Of a stretch of DNA of 64,000 nt, positions 22,827 to 31,391 are shown in pieces. Source of the DNA: Xinfangfangia pollutisoli (GTDB lineage: Bacteria > Pseudomonadota > Alphaproteobacteria > Rhodobacterales > Rhodobacteraceae); contig NZ_JAICBZ010000002.1 in NCBI RefSeq assembly GCF_020179405.1, positions 1 through 64,000 of the forward strand. The letters are read 5' to 3'. How positions within the stretch are numbered: the stretch's first letter is position 1; every line of letters begins with the position of its first letter. A model generated the notes under the pieces. That model did no database searches. It was not told the origin of the DNA and saw only the letters and a list, made by a program, of their open reading frames with translations. Position numbers and translations under genes: made by a program.

Positions 22827-23555
22827 TCAGGCGCTGGCGGCCAGCCGCTGCACCGGCTTGTCGCCCGCGCCGGTCCCGGGGGCCGGGTCGCGCAGCACAT
22901 AGCCGCGGCCCCAGACGGTTTCGATATGGCTTTCGCCCCCCGTCGCCTCGGCCAGTTTCTTGCGCAATTTGCAGATAAAAACGTCGATGATTTTCAGTTC
23001 CGGCTCATCCATGCCGCCGTAAAGATGATTCAGGAACATTTCTTTTGTCAGCGTCGTGCCCTTGCGCAGCGAAAGCAGTTCCAGCATCTGATATTCCTTG
23101 CCGGTCAGATGCACGGGCTTTCCTTCAACTTCCACCGTCTTTGCATCGAGATTGACGATGATCGTGCCGGTGCGGATCACCGATTGGCTATGGCCTTTCG
23201 AGCGGCGGATGATCGCATGGATGCGCGCGACCAGTTCTTCGCGGTGGAAGGGCTTGGTCAAGTAGTCATCGGCGCCGAAGCCGAAGCCGCGCAGCTTGTT
23301 TTCCGTGTCATCCGAGCCCGACAGGATCAGGATCGGGGTTTCCACCCGGGCCAGGCGGATCTGACGCAACACCTCATGCCCGGACATGTCGGGCAGGTTC
23401 AGATCCAGCAGGATCAGGTCGTAATCATAGAGCTTCGCCAGGTCGATCCCGTCCTCGCCCATATCGGTACAATAGACGTTCAGATTCGCATGGGTCAGCA
23501 TCAGTTCGATGCTGCGCGAGGTGGTCGGGTCATCTTCGACGAGGAGAATGCGCAT
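22827..23555 (-). CDS. ctrA: Cell-cycle response regulator CtrA
   Basis: OmpR-type DNA-binding regulator controlling division, motility or gene-transfer functions in alphaproteobacteria; it binds TTAA-N7-TTAA. The 242 residues comprise a receiver ([20 protein letters not shown], phospho-acceptor Asp51 in [15 protein letters not shown], Lys in [10 protein letters not shown]) and a winged-helix domain ([32 protein letters not shown]). These match Caulobacter CtrA closely. The C-terminal tail (RLAASA) ends in Ala residues, as required for ClpXP turnover in Caulobacter. sciP lies directly upstream on the same strand, and cckA lies at the end of the window. Confidence 0.97.
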   Translation of the reverse strand: MRILLVEDDPTTSRSIELMLTHANLNVYCTDMGEDGIDLAKLYDYDLILLDLNLPDMSGHEVLRQIRLARVETPILILSGSDDTENKLRGFGFGADDYLTKPFHREELVARIHAIIRRSKGHSQSVIRTGTIIVNLDAKTVEVEGKPVHLTGKEYQMLELLSLRKGTTLTKEMFLNHLYGGMDEPELKIIDVFICKLRKKLAEATGGESHIETVWGRGYVLRDPAPGTGAGDKPVQRLAASA

Positions 23556-23610
23556 CCTAAAGAACCTCCGCTCCTAAGCCTTCTTCGTTAATCGGATAGG
23601 CCGGCAATGG

Positions 23611-23625
23611 TTAATGCGAGGTTAC
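23611..23625. promoter_or_regulatory. ctrA: Near-match CtrA box upstream of ctrA
   Basis: TTAA-TGCGAGG-TTAC lies about 56-70 bases before the ctrA start; it differs from TTAA-N7-TTAA at one base. A further TTAA is at 23588-23591. Autoregulation of ctrA is known in Caulobacter, so this is a reasonable but unproven site. Confidence 0.4.
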
Positions 23626-23652
23626 TGTGGCAGAGCGGCGTCGAAAAACAAC

Positions 23653-23931
23653 TTAAAGCTGTCTGTATTTCTGGATTGTCGTTACTTTCAAAGCCTTTTC
23701 GCCATGCAGTTCCACTGCCTGGCGCCAAAGCGCGAATTCCTCTTCCGACAGGGCATAGCGAGAAAGCGCCTCGGATTGCGGAATCAGCCCGTGAATCACC
23801 GCCTTGACCACAATCGCCTTGCGGCTGGCCACCCAGCGGCGGGTATCCGGTGGCGGCAGGTCGGCCCGGCACAGGATGCTGCCATCCGGCAAGGTCACCT
23901 GACGCGGCCCGTCAACGCGTTTCAGATACAT
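23653..23931 (-). CDS. sciP: SciP-like CtrA inhibitor (DUF1153)
   Basis: A 92-residue helix-turn-helix protein of the DUF1153 family. It shows LPDGSILCRADLPPPDTRRWV, then a tri-helical part with GLIPQSEALSRYALSEEEF and a terminal RIQQYR-like segment (TTIQKYRQL). In Caulobacter, SciP binds CtrA and blocks transcription from CtrA-activated promoters. The adjacency to ctrA, same strand and about 100 bases upstream, strengthens the call. Confidence in the family is high; the inhibitory role in this organism is inferred. Confidence 0.88.
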   Translation of the reverse strand: MYLKRVDGPRQVTLPDGSILCRADLPPPDTRRWVASRKAIVVKAVIHGLIPQSEALSRYALSEEEFALWRQAVELHGEKALKVTTIQKYRQL

Positions 23932-24118
23932 GCGAAAACCTCACTCCGTCTTCGGATCGGGCCGACCATGCGGCATCGGGCTTAAACAATGCTGAAGCCA
24001 TGGCTTGAGGATGCGGCGGATTTTCCTATATTCCCCACAACTCCGGCCCCGCGCCCGGCCCGGCCGGCCGGTGCCGCTGCCTTGCCGGATCCCCGTTCCT
24101 GTCTTTGGACCTCTTGTC

Positions 24119-25270
24119 ATGCCGCGCGATCTGCCGCTGAACTCTCTGGGCCTTCCCAAGCCCCCCGCCGAGACGCGGGTCGTCGTCGCCATGTCGGGCG
24201 GGGTCGATTCCAGCGTGGTCGCGGCGATGCTGAAAGAGGAAGGCTATGACGTCGTCGGCGTGACGCTACAGCTGTACGACCACGGCGCGGCGCTGGCCAA
24301 GAAGGGGGCGTGCTGTGCGGGGCGCGACATTCACGATGCGCGGCGCGTGGCCGAAACCATGGGATTCCCGCATTACGTGCTGGATTACGAGAACACCTTC
24401 CGCGAGGCGGTGATCGAGGAATTCGCCGAGGCCTATCTGGCCGGCGCGACGCCGGTGCCCTGCATCCGCTGCAATGAACGGGTGAAGTTCAAGGACCTGT
24501 TGGCCACGGCCAAGGATCTTGAGGCCGATTGCATGGCCACGGGGCATTACATCCAGCGCAAGCTGGGCGTGGCGGGGCCGGAGCTGCACATGGCGGCCGA
24601 TCCGGTGCGCGATCAAAGCTATTTCCTGTTCTCGACCACGGCCGAGCAACTGTCTTACCTGCGCTTCCCGCTGGGCCATCTGCAATCCAAGGCGGAAACA
24701 AGGGCGCTGGCGGCGCGCTACGGATTGCCGGTCGCCGACAAGCCCGACAGCCAGGATATCTGCTTCGTGCCGGACGGCAATTATGCCGCGGTGATCGAGA
24801 AGCTGCGCCCCGGTGCCGGCCAGCCGGGCGAGATCGTCGATCTGGCGGGGCGGGTGCTGGGCCAGCACAATGGCGTGATCCATTACACGATCGGCCAGCG
24901 CCGGGGCCTGGGGATCGGCGGGCTGGACGAGCCCCTGTATGTGGTCCGGCTGGACCCCGAGACCCGCCGCGTCATCGTCGGCCCGAAAGAGGCGTTGTCG
25001 ACGCGGATCGTGCCCCTGCGCGAGATCAACTGGCTGGGCGACGCCCCCTTCGACTCGCGCCCGGAATGGCAGTTGCAGGTCAAGGTCCGCTCGACCCGCG
25101 CCCCGCGCGAGGCGATCCTGCGGCCCCTGTCGGCGACCGAGGCCGAGGTCGAACTGATCGCGCCGGAAGAGGGCGTCAGCGCCGGTCAGGCCTGCGTCTT
25201 CTATGCCCCCGCCGAAGCGGCCGATCCGGGCCGGGTCTATGGCGGCGGCTGGATCTGGCGCGGCCGTTAA
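24119..25270 (+). CDS. mnmA: tRNA 2-thiouridylase MnmA
   Basis: Forms 2-thiouridine at the wobble position of tRNA Lys, Glu and Gln, taking sulfur via the Tus relay or IscS. The 383 residues from ATG 24119 ([12 protein letters not shown]) include the PP-loop [15 protein letters not shown], the catalytic pair in [11 protein letters not shown] (first Cys) and [10 protein letters not shown] (second Cys), and the C-terminal barrel. The open frame reaches back to 24005, but that part is Pro/Arg-rich leader without homology. Confidence 0.95.
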   Translation: MPRDLPLNSLGLPKPPAETRVVVAMSGGVDSSVVAAMLKEEGYDVVGVTLQLYDHGAALAKKGACCAGRDIHDARRVAETMGFPHYVLDYENTFREAVIEEFAEAYLAGATPVPCIRCNERVKFKDLLATAKDLEADCMATGHYIQRKLGVAGPELHMAADPVRDQSYFLFSTTAEQLSYLRFPLGHLQSKAETRALAARYGLPVADKPDSQDICFVPDGNYAAVIEKLRPGAGQPGEIVDLAGRVLGQHNGVIHYTIGQRRGLGIGGLDEPLYVVRLDPETRRVIVGPKEALSTRIVPLREINWLGDAPFDSRPEWQLQVKVRSTRAPREAILRPLSATEAEVELIAPEEGVSAGQACVFYAPAEAADPGRVYGGGWIWRGR

Positions 25271-25362
25271 GGCGGCCGGCGAAGGCGGGCCCGGCGCCGC
25301 AACGGCGCTGGACCTTCCCCGCGCAATCGGCCATATCAGAAGCGAACAGACGGAGGCCTGCG

Positions 25363-25737
25363 ATGTATTTCCTCAAGCGCCTGCTGACCTGGTGGAACAG
25401 CCAGACGATCAGCACCCAGATCTTCACCGCCCGCAAAGGCGTGAAGGTGGGCGAGGACGATCAGGGCAATCTCTATTACCGCTCGAAAGACGGCAAGCGG
25501 CGCTGGGTGATCTACAATGGCGAGATGGAAGCCTCGCGCGTGCCGCCGGATTGGCATGGCTGGCTGCACCACACCTATGACGCGCCGCCGACCGACGCGC
25601 CGCTGATTCACAAGCCGTGGGAAAAGCCGCATGTCGAGAATCTCTCGGGCAGCGCGCTGGCCTATGCTCCGCCCGGCTCGATCCGCCGGGCCGATCCCGC
25701 GCCGCGGCGCGACTACGAGGCCTGGCAGCCGGAATGA
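25363..25737 (+). CDS. NADH:ubiquinone oxidoreductase accessory subunit, NDUFA12/B17.2 type
   Basis: A 124-residue supernumerary subunit of complex I, on the inner-membrane arm boundary. Diagnostic segments are [38 protein letters not shown] and [16 protein letters not shown] lies 6 bases before ATG 25363. In alphaproteobacteria this gene is separate from the nuo operon, as here. Its stop overlaps the start of the mlaD gene (ATGA). Confidence 0.93.
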   Translation: MYFLKRLLTWWNSQTISTQIFTARKGVKVGEDDQGNLYYRSKDGKRRWVIYNGEMEASRVPPDWHGWLHHTYDAPPTDAPLIHKPWEKPHVENLSGSALAYAPPGSIRRADPAPRRDYEAWQPE

Positions 25738-26222
25738 GCCGCTATGCCGCAGAGGTCGCGACCGGCGCAGCGGTGCTGGTGCTGGCGGCCGGGTTCGCCT
25801 TCTATGCCGCCAAGGGCGCGGGGCTGACGGCGGGATCGGGCGAGACCTATCCGCTGACCGCCTCGTTCCGGTCGCTGGAAGGGATCGGCGTCGGCTCTGA
25901 CGTGCGGCTGGCCGGGGTCAAGGTCGGCACGATGACCGATATCAAGCTGAACCCGCAGACCTTCATGGCCGATGCCACGGTGCAGATCCGCAAAGAGATT
26001 CAGCTGCCCACCGACACTGCCATCGTGATTTCCTCGGAAGGGCTGCTGGGCGGCAATTACGTGGAACTTCTGCCGGGCGGCATGCCCGACAATCTGGCCC
26101 CGGGCGACGAGATCGAGGATACGCAGGGCGCGGTCAGCCTGATCTCGCTTTTGATGAAATTCGTGGGCGGGCAGGCCGATTCCGGCGCGGCCCCGCCAGC
26201 CGGCGCGGAGAGCGGCGGATGA
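25734..26222 (+). CDS. mlaD: Lipid-asymmetry ABC system protein MlaD
   Basis: Periplasmic MCE-domain protein anchored by one N-terminal helix ([16 protein letters not shown]); part of the Mla phospholipid transporter that keeps outer-membrane asymmetry. The 162 residues include the MCE signature [20 protein letters not shown] and [13 protein letters not shown]. The start is ATG 25734, overlapping the NDUFA12 stop. No mlaE or mlaF is here, so the ABC partners are encoded elsewhere. Confidence 0.9.
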   Translation: MSRYAAEVATGAAVLVLAAGFAFYAAKGAGLTAGSGETYPLTASFRSLEGIGVGSDVRLAGVKVGTMTDIKLNPQTFMADATVQIRKEIQLPTDTAIVISSEGLLGGNYVELLPGGMPDNLAPGDEIEDTQGAVSLISLLMKFVGGQADSGAAPPAGAESGG

Positions 26223-26650
26223 CGGCGCGGCTGGCGCCCGTTCTGGCGCTGCTTCTGGGCGCGGGCCCGGCGCTGGCGCAGGGCTATGCCGATGCGCCGG
26301 GGGGCGTGATCCGCTGGCTGGACAAGCTGACCGGCCAGACCGGCGATGTGGAATTGCAGCGCGGCCAGTCGGCGACCAATGGCCGGCTGACGATCCAGCT
26401 GGATTCCTGCCGCTATCCCAGCGACAATCCGGCCTCGGAAGCCGAGGCGCATCTGACCATCCTGGATTCCAGCCGCAGCGAGCCGGTCTTTGCCGGCTGG
26501 ATGCTGGCCTCCTCGCCCGCGCTGTCGGCACTGGACCATCCGCGCTACGATGTCTGGGTGCTGACCTGCATCGTGCCGGGCTACAAGCCGCCGGAAGTGG
26601 CCCCCGATGCGCCCGAGGATGAGGCGACCTCGGAAGGCGAGGGGCAGTAG
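26219..26650 (+). CDS. DUF2155 domain-containing secreted protein
   Basis: A 143-residue protein with a signal peptide (LAPVLALLLGAGPALA) and the DUF2155 core: VIRWLDKLTGQTGDVEL, Cys in LDSCRYP, FAGWMLASSPALSALDHPRYDVWVLTC. Two Cys could form a disulphide in the periplasm. It overlaps mlaD by 4 bases, and its last 70 bases overlap the convergent aat gene. The molecular function is not known; the block order mlaD-DUF2155-aat-accC-accB is typical of Rhodobacterales. Confidence 0.88.
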   Translation: MTARLAPVLALLLGAGPALAQGYADAPGGVIRWLDKLTGQTGDVELQRGQSATNGRLTIQLDSCRYPSDNPASEAEAHLTILDSSRSEPVFAGWMLASSPALSALDHPRYDVWVLTCIVPGYKPPEVAPDAPEDEATSEGEGQ

Positions 26651-27252
26651 CCGCTGGGCGTGAAGCTGGCCGGGCGCAGCAGGGCGCTGGCCAGGCGGCT
26701 GCGATAGGCGCTGCGCGAAATCTCGATCCCGCCCAGGCTGGCCAGATGCGGGGTCAGGAACTGGGTATCGAACAGGCTGAACCCGCCCGCCCGCAGCCGG
26801 TGCATGCACCAGGCCAGGGCGACTTTCGATCCGCCCGTCTCGGCCGAGAACATCGATTCCCCGAAAAACGCCCCGCCCAGCACGATGCCGAACACCCCGC
26901 CGGCCAGGCGGTCCCCCACCCAGATTTCCACCGAATGGGCCGCCCCCATCGCGTGCAGCGCCTGATAAAGGTCGAACAGGGCGGGGTTGATCCAGGTTTC
27001 GTCCCGATCGGCGCAGGCGCGCACGACGCCCGTGAAATCGCTGTCGATGCGCGGGATATAATCCCAGCGCCGGATCCGGCGCGACAGGCTGCGCGAGATG
27101 TGGAACCCGTCCAGCGGCAGGATGCCGCGCTGCCGCGGGTCCACCCAGTGGAACCCCGCGGCCTCGCGGCTTTCGGCCATCGGGAAGATCCCGGCGCCAT
27201 AGCCCTGCAACAGCAGCTCGGGCGTGATCCGCACCATGCTGCCGCCGGTCAT
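26581..27252 (-). CDS. aat: Leucyl/phenylalanyl-tRNA-protein transferase
   Basis: Adds Leu or Phe to proteins with N-terminal Arg or Lys, creating ClpS/ClpAP degrons. The 223-residue protein shows LLQGYGAGIFPMAE, the WVDPRQRGILPLD motif, GVFGIVLGGAFFGESMFS and FDTQFLTPHLASLGG. The start could be ATG 27252 or ATG 27237 (MVRITPE); both keep the family core. The tail after HLASLGG is longer than usual, with a Ser-rich end, and it overlaps the DUF2155 gene on the opposite strand. Confidence 0.93.
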   Translation of the reverse strand: MTGGSMVRITPELLLQGYGAGIFPMAESREAAGFHWVDPRQRGILPLDGFHISRSLSRRIRRWDYIPRIDSDFTGVVRACADRDETWINPALFDLYQALHAMGAAHSVEIWVGDRLAGGVFGIVLGGAFFGESMFSAETGGSKVALAWCMHRLRAGGFSLFDTQFLTPHLASLGGIEISRSAYRSRLASALLRPASFTPSGYCPSPSEVASSSGASGATSGGL

Positions 27253-27274
27253 CTGGTCAGGGGCAGGCCGGCCC

Positions 27275-28621
27275 CTAGCCGAATTGCGCCGCCAGCCATT
27301 TTTCCAGCCAGTGGATATTGTATTCGCCGGCCTGGATGTCGGGCTCGGCCAGAAGGGCGGCGAACAGCGGCACGGTCGTGTCGATTCCGTCGACCACCAG
27401 TTCCGACAGCGCCCGCTTCAGCCGGGCCAGCGCCTCGGGCCGGTCGCGGCCATGCACGATCAGCTTGCCGATCAGGCTGTCGTAATAGGGCGGAATCGCA
27501 TAGCCGCCATAAAGCGCCGAATCCATCCGCACCCCCAGACCGCCCGGCGCATGGAAGGTGCGCACCCGGCCGGGGCAGGGGGTGAAGTTCGGCAGCTTTT
27601 CGGCATTGATCCGCACTTCGATCGCGTGACCCTGCACTTCCAGCTCTTCCTGCTTGAAGGACAGCGGCAGGCCGGCCGCGACGCGGATCTGTTCGCGCAC
27701 CAGATCGACGCCGAAGACATATTCGGTGACCGGGTGTTCGACCTGCAGGCGGGTGTTCATCTCGATGAAGTAGAACTTGCCGTCTTCATACAGGAATTCG
27801 ACCGTGCCGGCGCCGATGTAGTTGATCTTCGCCACCGCATCGGCGCAGATCTTGCCGATCTCGGCCCGCATCTTGGGCGTGATGCAGGGGCCCGGGGCCT
27901 CTTCGAAGACCTTCTGGTGACGGCGCTGCAAGGAACAGTCGCGCTCGCCCAGATGGACCGCGCGGCCCTTGCCGTCGCCGAAGACCTGGATCTCGATATG
28001 GCGCGGCTTTTGCAGGTATTTCTCGATATAGACTTCGTCATTGCCGAAGGCGGCCTTGGCTTCCGACCGCGCGGTGCGGAAGGCGACCTCCAGCTCGCTG
28101 GCCGATTTCGCCACCTTCATTCCGCGCCCGCCGCCGCCGGCAGTGGCCTTGATGATCACCGGATAGCCGATCTCGCCCGCGGTCTTCAGCGCGGTTTCCA
28201 CATCGGCCACCCCGCCTTCCGAGCCGGGCACGCAGGGAATCCCCAGCGCCTTGGCGGTTTCCTTGGCGGTGATCTTGTCGCCCATGATGCGGATATGTTC
28301 CGCCGAGGGGCCGATGAAGGTGATGCCGTGATCTTCCAGCGCCTGCGCGAAGCTGGCGTTTTCCGACAGGAAGCCATAGCCCGGATGCACCGCCTGGGCG
28401 CCCGAGATCTCGCAGGCCGAGATGATGGCGGATTTCTTCAGATAGCTTTCCGACGAGGGCGCCGGCCCGATGCAGACGGATTCGTCGGCCAGGCGCACAT
28501 GCATCGCATCGGCATCGGCCGTGGAATGCACGGCGACCGATTTGATCCCCATTTCACGGCAGGCGCGGATCACCCGCAGCGCGATTTCTCCGCGATTGGC
28601 GATCAGGATTTTCTCGAACAT
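27275..28621 (-). CDS. accC: Acetyl-CoA carboxylase, biotin carboxylase subunit
   Basis: ATP-dependent carboxylation of biotin on AccB; first half of malonyl-CoA synthesis. The 448 residues include [20 protein letters not shown], the ATP-grasp region with [40 protein letters not shown]-type metal/biotin motifs, and the [15 protein letters not shown] loop. It lies 10 bases downstream of accB on the same strand, forming the usual accB-accC pair. Confidence 0.97.
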   Translation of the reverse strand: MFEKILIANRGEIALRVIRACREMGIKSVAVHSTADADAMHVRLADESVCIGPAPSSESYLKKSAIISACEISGAQAVHPGYGFLSENASFAQALEDHGITFIGPSAEHIRIMGDKITAKETAKALGIPCVPGSEGGVADVETALKTAGEIGYPVIIKATAGGGGRGMKVAKSASELEVAFRTARSEAKAAFGNDEVYIEKYLQKPRHIEIQVFGDGKGRAVHLGERDCSLQRRHQKVFEEAPGPCITPKMRAEIGKICADAVAKINYIGAGTVEFLYEDGKFYFIEMNTRLQVEHPVTEYVFGVDLVREQIRVAAGLPLSFKQEELEVQGHAIEVRINAEKLPNFTPCPGRVRTFHAPGGLGVRMDSALYGGYAIPPYYDSLIGKLIVHGRDRPEALARLKRALSELVVDGIDTTVPLFAALLAEPDIQAGEYNIHWLEKWLAAQFG

Positions 28622-28631
28622 GGCCGGGCCC

Positions 28632-29123
28632 TTATTCGATGATCATCAAGGGGGCGCCGTATTCCACCGGGCTTGCGTCATCGATCAGGATGCGCTTCAC
28701 GGTGCCCGCCCGCGGGGCGGGGATGTGGTTCATCGTCTTCATCGCCTCGATGATCAGCACGGTCTGGCCCTCGGCCACCGTGGCGCCCAGCGTGACGAAG
28801 GGCGCAGCCCCCGGCTCGGGCGAGAGATAGGCGGTGCCCACCATGGGCGAGGTGACCGCGCCCGGGTGCTGGCTGGGATCTTCCGCGGCGGCGGGGGCGG
28901 CGGCGACCGGGGCGGCGGGGGCCGGGGCCGCGGGCGCTGCGGCATAGACCGGGGCCGGGGCCGGGGCGGCGATGATCGTCGCCTGTTTCACCACCCGGAC
29001 ATCCAGGCTGTCATCCTCGCCATATTCGCGTTTCACCGCGATTTCGGTCAGGTCGTTCTTGTTCAGAAGCTCGGCCAGGGCCGAGATGAAGGCGACGTCG
29101 GCGTCGGGAGAGTTCTTGCTCAT
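28632..29123 (-). CDS. accB: Biotin carboxyl carrier protein of acetyl-CoA carboxylase
   Basis: Carries the biotin that shuttles carboxyl groups from AccC to the transferase. The 163 residues comprise an N-terminal helix region, a long Ala/Pro linker (about residues 48-80), and a biotinyl domain with [12 protein letters not shown], whose Lys is biotinylated. Thr after that Lys replaces the more common Met. It is transcribed with accC and divergent from preT across 237 bases that hold the likely promoters. Confidence 0.96.
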   Translation of the reverse strand: MSKNSPDADVAFISALAELLNKNDLTEIAVKREYGEDDSLDVRVVKQATIIAAPAPAPVYAAAPAAPAPAAPVAAAPAAAEDPSQHPGAVTSPMVGTAYLSPEPGAAPFVTLGATVAEGQTVLIIEAMKTMNHIPAPRAGTVKRILIDDASPVEYGAPLMIIE

Positions 29124-29284
29124 GCCATCCTCGATTGGTCTTCTTCAGGCCCGGGAGGGCCGGCGGCGTTTCCGTGCTTATAGGGCAGGGCGCCGAGGGT
29201 GAAAAGCGCCCATTCCTGCAGCAGCGGACAGCGCCGATCCGGCCGTTGCAGCGCCGGACCTGGCTTTGTGCAGCGCTCACAAAA

Positions 29285-29300
29285 TTTACCGTTTGATAAA
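29285..29300. promoter_or_regulatory. Degenerate RutR-like box upstream of preT
   Basis: TTTACC-GTTT-GATAAA sits 60-75 bases before preT inside an imperfect palindrome (AAATTTACC/GATAAAATT). Compared with the E. coli RutR consensus half-site TTGACC, the left arm has one mismatch and the right arm two. It is weaker than the two boxes at 35675 and 35709, and could equally be an AT-rich promoter element. Confidence 0.3.
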
Positions 29301-29360
29301 ATTCAGACCCTGTGAGACGCTGATTCCAAGAAAGCCAGAGCCAGGGAGGCCCGAGCCCCG

Positions 29361-30677
29361 ATGACCAACAGCCCGCTGACGCCGGGAATCGTTTCCGCAC
29401 GTCTGCCCGCCACCGCGCTTGCCGCAAATTTCGCCGATCACGCGCCGATCCTTGATCCGCACGAGGCGCAGGTTGCGGCGGATCGCTGCTATTTCTGCCA
29501 TGACGCGCCCTGCATCACGGCCTGCCCGACCGGCATCGACATTCCGCTGTTCATCCGCCAGATCGCCACCGGCACGCCCGAAGCGGCGGCCAGGACGATC
29601 TGGAGCCAGAACATCCTGGGCGGCATCTGCGCCCGGGTCTGTCCGACCGAAACGCTGTGCCAGGAGGCCTGCGTGCGCGAGGCGGCCGAGGGCAAGCCGG
29701 TCGAGATCGGGCGGTTGCAGCGCTATGCCACCGATCTGGCGATGGCGCAGGGCCATCCGTTCCAGCGCGCCGCGGCAACGGGCAAGCGGGTTGCGGTGGT
29801 GGGGGCGGGGCCTGCGGGCCTGTCCTGCGCGCATCGGCTGGCGATGAAGGGCCATGACGTGGTGGTCTTTGAGCGCCGGCCCAAGGCCGGGGGGCTGAAC
29901 GAATATGGCATCGCCAGCTACAAGGCGGTCGATGGATTCGCCCAGCGCGAGGTCGACTGGCTGTTGTCGATCGGCGGGATCGAGCTGCGCTGTGGGGTCG
30001 AACTTGGCCGCGATGTCACGCTGTCGGCGCTGCGGGCCGACTTTGACGCCGTGTTCCTGGGCATCGGGCTGCAGGGGGTGAATGCGTTGCGCGCGGCGGG
30101 CGAGGATCTGCCCGGTGTGCGCAATGCGGTGGATTTCATCGCCGAGCTGCGCCAGGCGCCCGATCTTGCGGCACTGCCGATCGGGCGCGAGGTGGTGGTG
30201 ATCGGCGGCGGCATGACGGCGGTCGATGCCGCGGTGCAGGCCAAGCTGCTGGGCGCCGAGACCGTCACGATCGTCTATCGCCGCGGGCAAGACCGGATGT
30301 CGGCCTCGAAGCTGGAGCAGGATCTGGCGGTGACCGCGGGTGTGCGGCTGCTGTGCCATGCCGCTCCGGTGCGGGTGCTGGGTCAGGACCGGGTCGAGGC
30401 GGTGGAATTCGCCTATACGCAGGACAGGCCCGAGGGGCTGTCGCTTCTGCCCGAAACCTTCACGCTGAAGGCGGATCAGGTGTTCAAGGCCATTGGCCAG
30501 CAGCTGGCGGGCCTGCCCGAGGGGCTGGAGGCCGCGCAGGGCAAGATCGGCGCGACCCCGGCCCGGATCTTTGCCGGCGGCGATTGTGCGGCAGGTGGCG
30601 AAGATCTGACCGTGACCGCCGTGGCCGAGGGGCGGGATGCGGCCGAGGCGATCCATGCCGCGCTGACGGCCGCGTGA
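29361..30677 (+). CDS. preT: NAD-dependent dihydropyrimidine dehydrogenase subunit PreT
   Basis: Electron-transfer subunit of PreTA, which reduces uracil or thymine to the dihydro form with NADH. The 438 residues have two Fe-S Cys clusters (C43, C46, C51, C55 and C90, C94, C100, C104), the FAD motif VVGAGPAGLSCAH near 147, and a NADH motif VIGGGMTAVDAA near 275. The fold resembles GltD, but the pairing with preA a short way downstream settles the role. GGAGG precedes ATG 29361. A DedA gene separates it from preA. Confidence 0.93.
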   Translation: MTNSPLTPGIVSARLPATALAANFADHAPILDPHEAQVAADRCYFCHDAPCITACPTGIDIPLFIRQIATGTPEAAARTIWSQNILGGICARVCPTETLCQEACVREAAEGKPVEIGRLQRYATDLAMAQGHPFQRAAATGKRVAVVGAGPAGLSCAHRLAMKGHDVVVFERRPKAGGLNEYGIASYKAVDGFAQREVDWLLSIGGIELRCGVELGRDVTLSALRADFDAVFLGIGLQGVNALRAAGEDLPGVRNAVDFIAELRQAPDLAALPIGREVVVIGGGMTAVDAAVQAKLLGAETVTIVYRRGQDRMSASKLEQDLAVTAGVRLLCHAAPVRVLGQDRVEAVEFAYTQDRPEGLSLLPETFTLKADQVFKAIGQQLAGLPEGLEAAQGKIGATPARIFAGGDCAAGGEDLTVTAVAEGRDAAEAIHAALTAA

Positions 30678-30743
30678 TGGCAACGCTTTGCACTTGCCAT
30701 ATGCTGCAGCTGCATCCTATGCCGGTCCCGGCAAGAGGTGGGC

Positions 30744-31280
30744 ATGAGCGGCTGGATCGACTCTATCATCGGCTTCATCGAAGCCAACCAGGCCTGGGCG
30801 CCCTGGATCATCCTGGTCTTCTCGATCGGCGAGAACACCGCCTTTCTGTCGATCGTGCTGCCCTCGACGGCGGTCTTGGTGGCCACGGGCGCGCTGGCCT
30901 CGGCCGGGGCGCTGAACTTCACCACGCTGTTTCTGGGCGCGGCGGTCGGCGCGATGATCGGCTCGTTCGGGTCCTACTGGCTGGGTCTGCGCTATGGCGC
31001 GGCGATCCTGCGCATGTGGCCGATCCGCAATCACCCCGAATGGGTGGAAAAGGCGCGCGATTTCTTCCAGCGCTACGGCGCGGCCACGGTGTTTCTGGGC
31101 CATTTCGTCACCTTCCTGCGGCCCGTCGTCTTTCTGATGGCCGGGATGAGCCGGATGCCCTTCGCCACTTTCGCGCTGTGGAACACGCTGGGCTGCCTGG
31201 TCTGGGCCTGGGTCGTGCCCAAGGTGGGCGAGGTCGGCGGCTATCTGATCGGCTGGATCTGGTCGCTTTTCGCGGCCTGA
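30744..31280 (+). CDS. DedA-family membrane protein
   Basis: A 178-residue inner-membrane protein of the DedA/VTT family: FIEANQAWAPWIILVFSIGENTAF, then a glycine-rich middle (GAAVGAMIGSFGSYWLGLRYG), the conserved HFVTFLRPVVFLMAGMSRMP, and further helices. Family members flip polyprenyl-phosphate or phosphatidylethanolamine. ATG 30744 is preferred to GTG 30738, since AGAGG ends at 30737. It sits between preT and preA, which is unexpected for pyrimidine catabolism; a link to that pathway is not shown. Confidence 0.88.
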   Translation: MSGWIDSIIGFIEANQAWAPWIILVFSIGENTAFLSIVLPSTAVLVATGALASAGALNFTTLFLGAAVGAMIGSFGSYWLGLRYGAAILRMWPIRNHPEWVEKARDFFQRYGAATVFLGHFVTFLRPVVFLMAGMSRMPFATFALWNTLGCLVWAWVVPKVGEVGGYLIGWIWSLFAA

Positions 31281-31327
31281 TCGCCCGATTTTCCCTGAAC
31301 GCGCCGCAGGCTGAGCCCTGCCTTACG

Positions 31328-31344
31328 CCCGGGCGCCGCCCGGG
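31328..31344 (+). terminator. GC hairpin between DedA gene and preA
   Basis: Perfect CCCGGGC-GCC-GCCCGGG stem followed within a few bases by TGGCTTTT. It has the form of a weak intrinsic terminator and may reduce read-through from preT/DedA into preA, whose own GGAGG ribosome-binding site follows at 31381. Confidence 0.5.
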
Positions 31345-31391
31345 TGGCTTTTGCACATCCCCTCTCCCAGCCCATCGCAAGGAGGCCCGGC

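Noticed and set aside
23588-23614. TTAA-TTAA pair as a CtrA box
   Set aside because: Spacing is 19 bases, not 7; only the TTAA-N7-TTAC match nearby was kept, with low confidence.
29361-30677. Glutamate synthase small subunit (GltD)
   Set aside because: The fold is shared, but no gltB is near and preA is just downstream; PreT fits better.
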